A stretch of 6,217 bases of DNA, from positions 1 to 6,217 of the forward strand of contig DJUV01000034.1 in assembly GCA_002440625.1 (NCBI GenBank). The letters run 5' to 3'. Below, one piece after another: positions 5,131 to 6,217 of this stretch; within the stretch, counting starts at the first letter, position 1; each line of letters begins with the position of its first letter. Both the position numbers and the translations under genes were made by a program. Source of the DNA: Rhodobacteraceae bacterium UBA6273 (GTDB lineage Bacteria; Pseudomonadota; Alphaproteobacteria; Rhodobacterales; Rhodobacteraceae). The notes under the pieces were generated by a model. It was not told the DNA's origin, did not search any database, and saw nothing but the letters and a program-made list of their open reading frames with translations.

Positions 5131-5715
5131 ATGTTCTACAGACCCGAGGACGGCCATGGCCTGCCGCACAATCCCTTCACCGCGATCATCACGCCGCGTC
5201 CGATCGGCTGGATCTCGACCCGGGGGACGGCAGGCGACAACCTCGCCCCCTATTCCTTTTTCAACGGTGTGGCCTATGCGCCGCCGCAGGTGATGTTCGC
5301 CTCCACGGGCCGCAAGGACAGCGTGAGGAATGTCCGCGAAAGCGCTGTCTTTGCGGTGAATATCGTCGAATACGCGGCGCGGGAGGCGATGAACCTCACC
5401 TCCGACACCTATCCGCAAGAGGTTGACGAATTCGAACATGCGGGCGTCGCCAAGGCCGAATGCGGCACCATCGACTGCCCCCGCGTCGCCAACGCGCCCG
5501 CCAGCTTCGAATGCCGGATGACCGAGATCGTGACGCTGAAGGGCGATGGCAACTTCCTGATCATCGGCGAAGTGACCGGCGTCCACCTGCGCGACGATTG
5601 CGTGGTCAACGGGCGCTTCGACGTCACCCGTTTCCAGCCGATCGCGCGCAGCGGCTACCGCGACTATGCCGTGGTGCGCGAGGTGTTCGAGATGATCCGC
5701 CCGGATGGCGGCTAA
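5131..5715 (+). CDS. Flavin reductase family protein (FMN-binding split barrel)
   Basis: A 194-residue protein of the flavin reductase-like family, an FMN-binding split barrel that typically binds flavin and reduces it with NAD(P)H, often for a partner oxygenase. Family features are TPRPIGWIST (21-30) near the N-terminus, NLAPYSFFNGVAYAPP (37-52) forming the flavin site, a VMFASTGRKDSVRN segment (54-67), and FAVNIV (74-79). A long middle insert with acidic residues follows, then FLIIGEVTGVHL (142-153) and FQPIAR (168-173). The start at 5131 is supported by GAGG (5122-5125) 5 nt upstream and by the typical MFYRPEDGHG beginning. Longer in-frame readings would run through the antisense of the acetyltransferase gene. 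No partner oxygenase is in the window, so the substrate or partner is unknown. The gene is intact and ends at a probable terminator. Confidence 0.92.
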   Translation: MFYRPEDGHGLPHNPFTAIITPRPIGWISTRGTAGDNLAPYSFFNGVAYAPPQVMFASTGRKDSVRNVRESAVFAVNIVEYAAREAMNLTSDTYPQEVDEFEHAGVAKAECGTIDCPRVANAPASFECRMTEIVTLKGDGNFLIIGEVTGVHLRDDCVVNGRFDVTRFQPIARSGYRDYAVVREVFEMIRPDGG

Positions 5716-5730
5716 CCGTCTGGTTTTTAT
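5707..5730 (+). terminator. Probable intrinsic terminator of the flavin-reductase-like gene
   Basis: GGCGG (5707-5711) pairs with CCGTC (5716-5720), including one G-T wobble, around a CTAA loop. TGGTTTTTAT with five consecutive T follows. The stem overlaps the last codons and the TAA stop. It is short but has the order expected of a Rho-independent terminator on the plus strand, and it would stop transcription before the oppositely oriented tRNA gene. Confidence 0.5.
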
Positions 5731-5740
5731 GGGATTTTCC

Positions 5741-5814
5741 TGGAGCGGGTAGCGGGAATCGAACCCGCGCCTGGAGCTTGGAAGGCTCTCATGATACCAT
5801 TTCACCATACCCGC
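5741..5814 (-). tRNA. tRNA-Gly (anticodon TCC), CCA encoded
   Basis: On the minus strand the gene starts at 5814 with acceptor arm GCGGGTA, which pairs fully with TACCCGC (5751-5745). A discriminator T (5744) and an encoded CCA (5743-5741) follow. The D arm contains AATGGTA. The anticodon loop CTTCCAA (5784-5778) carries TCC at 5782-5780, which reads GGA and, by wobble, GGG glycine codons. The T arm GCGGG TTCGATT CCCGC is canonical. Total length is 74 nt with CCA, the usual size. The top pair of the anticodon stem (27-43) appears to be A-C rather than a Watson-Crick pair. Confidence 0.97.
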
Positions 5815-5828
5815 CCGGGGTGCGGCAT

Positions 5829-5857
5829 GTGCTACGCCAAGCGGCCTTCAAGGTCAA
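5829..5857 (-). promoter_or_regulatory. Sigma70-type promoter of tRNA-Gly
   Basis: On the minus strand TTGACC (5857-5852) and TAGCAC (5834-5829) are separated by exactly 17 nt. The -10 end is 14 nt before the mature tRNA, so transcription would start about 8 nt upstream of it. The stretch between the -10 and the tRNA is GC-rich, as in stable-RNA promoters under stringent control. The -35 begins 10 nt after the stop codon of the upstream GGDEF gene. Confidence 0.65.
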
Positions 5858-5867
5858 GGCGCAGGGC

Positions 5868-6217
5868 TCAGGCAACAATGCAGCGCCCGCGCCCGGCGCG
5901 TTTGGCGGCGTAAAGGGCGCTGTCGGCCTCGGCCAGCAGAGCATCAGCATCCGGGACCGGATCGCGCCGCGACAGGACCGCCCCGATGCTCGCCGACACG
6001 CGCGCCTCGTCGCTCGGGGCGGCGGCGAAGTCTTCGATACGCGCGATGATCCGGTCCGCCAGCTTCTGGACGATCTGCGCCTCTCTCACGCCGGCGACGA
6101 GGACCACGAATTCGTCGCCACCGATGCGCGCGGTAAGGTCCTGCGCCCTCAGCTCGGCGCGGATGCAGCCGGCGACACCGCTTAATATCTCATCACCGGC
6201 GGCATGGCCGTAGGTGT
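5868..6217 (-). CDS. Diguanylate cyclase, GGDEF domain (C-terminal part; start outside window)
   Basis: The window holds the last 115 complete codons of a GGDEF protein, which makes cyclic di-GMP from two GTP. The visible part starts with TYGHAAGDEIL, the usual GTP-binding segment. RAQDLTARIGGDEF follows: the catalytic GGDEF (codons 6122-6108) is intact. RxxD (RAQD) lies at the correct distance before it and is the inhibitory I-site that binds the product. Downstream are SIGAVL and ADSALYAAKRAGRGR, the normal end of the domain, and the protein stops a few residues later, so no EAL domain follows. The N-terminal sensor or receiver part lies beyond 6217 and cannot be judged. The shorter reading from GTG 6107 would lose the catalytic motif and is not the true start. 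No terminator is seen between this gene and the tRNA downstream. Confidence 0.93.
   Translation of the reverse strand, partial: TYGHAAGDEILSGVAGCIRAELRAQDLTARIGGDEFVVLVAGVREAQIVQKLADRIIARIEDFAAAPSDEARVSASIGAVLSRRDPVPDADALLAEADSALYAAKRAGRGRCIVA

Noticed and set aside
5089..5808. 239-codon minus-strand frame opposite the flavin-reductase-like gene
   Set aside because: It is antisense to a clear family member and overlaps the tRNA, with composition typical of a shadow frame.
5868..6107. Short 79-residue minus-strand gene starting at GTG 6107
   Set aside because: The same frame continues upstream to the window edge through the GGDEF and I-site motifs, so this is only the tail of a larger diguanylate cyclase gene.

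Overview
The window is a GC-rich, densely packed chromosomal segment that looks like an alphaproteobacterium, most likely of the Rhodobacterales (Rhodobacter/Paracoccus-like). The reasons are the tight pairing of a monofunctional aspartate kinase gene with ptsP (a recurring alphaproteobacterial arrangement), the strong C/G third-position bias, and the character of the EcsC-family and flavin-reductase proteins. The assignment comes from recognising protein families by eye, not from a search. I see no mobile element, CRISPR array, phage gene or insertion sequence.

Layout. Positions 1-193 hold no convincing gene. This stretch has two hairpins at the left edge, a strongly C-rich and G-poor tract, an 8-bp hairpin, and a good ribosome binding site. 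The aspartate kinase gene (194-1456, +) follows, then after 20 nt ptsP (1477-3723, +), the first enzyme of the nitrogen phosphotransferase system. They probably form one operon. On the opposite strand, with only 6 nt between the stop codons, lies an EcsC-family gene (3730-4512, -), preceded 42 nt upstream by a GNAT acetyltransferase gene (4555-5052, -) that must start at TTG. A 78-nt divergent spacer with a perfect 6-bp dyad separates the acetyltransferase from a flavin-reductase-like gene (5131-5715, +) that ends in a likely intrinsic terminator. A tRNA-Gly(TCC) (5741-5814, -) follows, with a clear sigma70-type promoter of its own. The right edge holds the C-terminal part of a GGDEF diguanylate cyclase (5868 to beyond 6217, -) with its catalytic and inhibitory motifs intact.

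How the parts may work together. Aspartate kinase commits aspartate to lysine, threonine, methionine and diaminopimelate and is normally feedback-controlled through its ACT domains. PtsP carries a GAF domain that in relatives senses glutamine and sets phosphate flow through NPr and EIIA-Ntr. The operon therefore joins amino-acid biosynthesis with nitrogen-status signalling. The other genes are accessory housekeeping functions with no obvious shared pathway.

I found no convincing previously undescribed system. The points most worth a second look are the structured aspartate kinase leader with possible Shine-Dalgarno sequestration, a possible internal start for a separate regulatory subunit of aspartate kinase, and the dyad in the divergent acetyltransferase/flavin-reductase promoter region.
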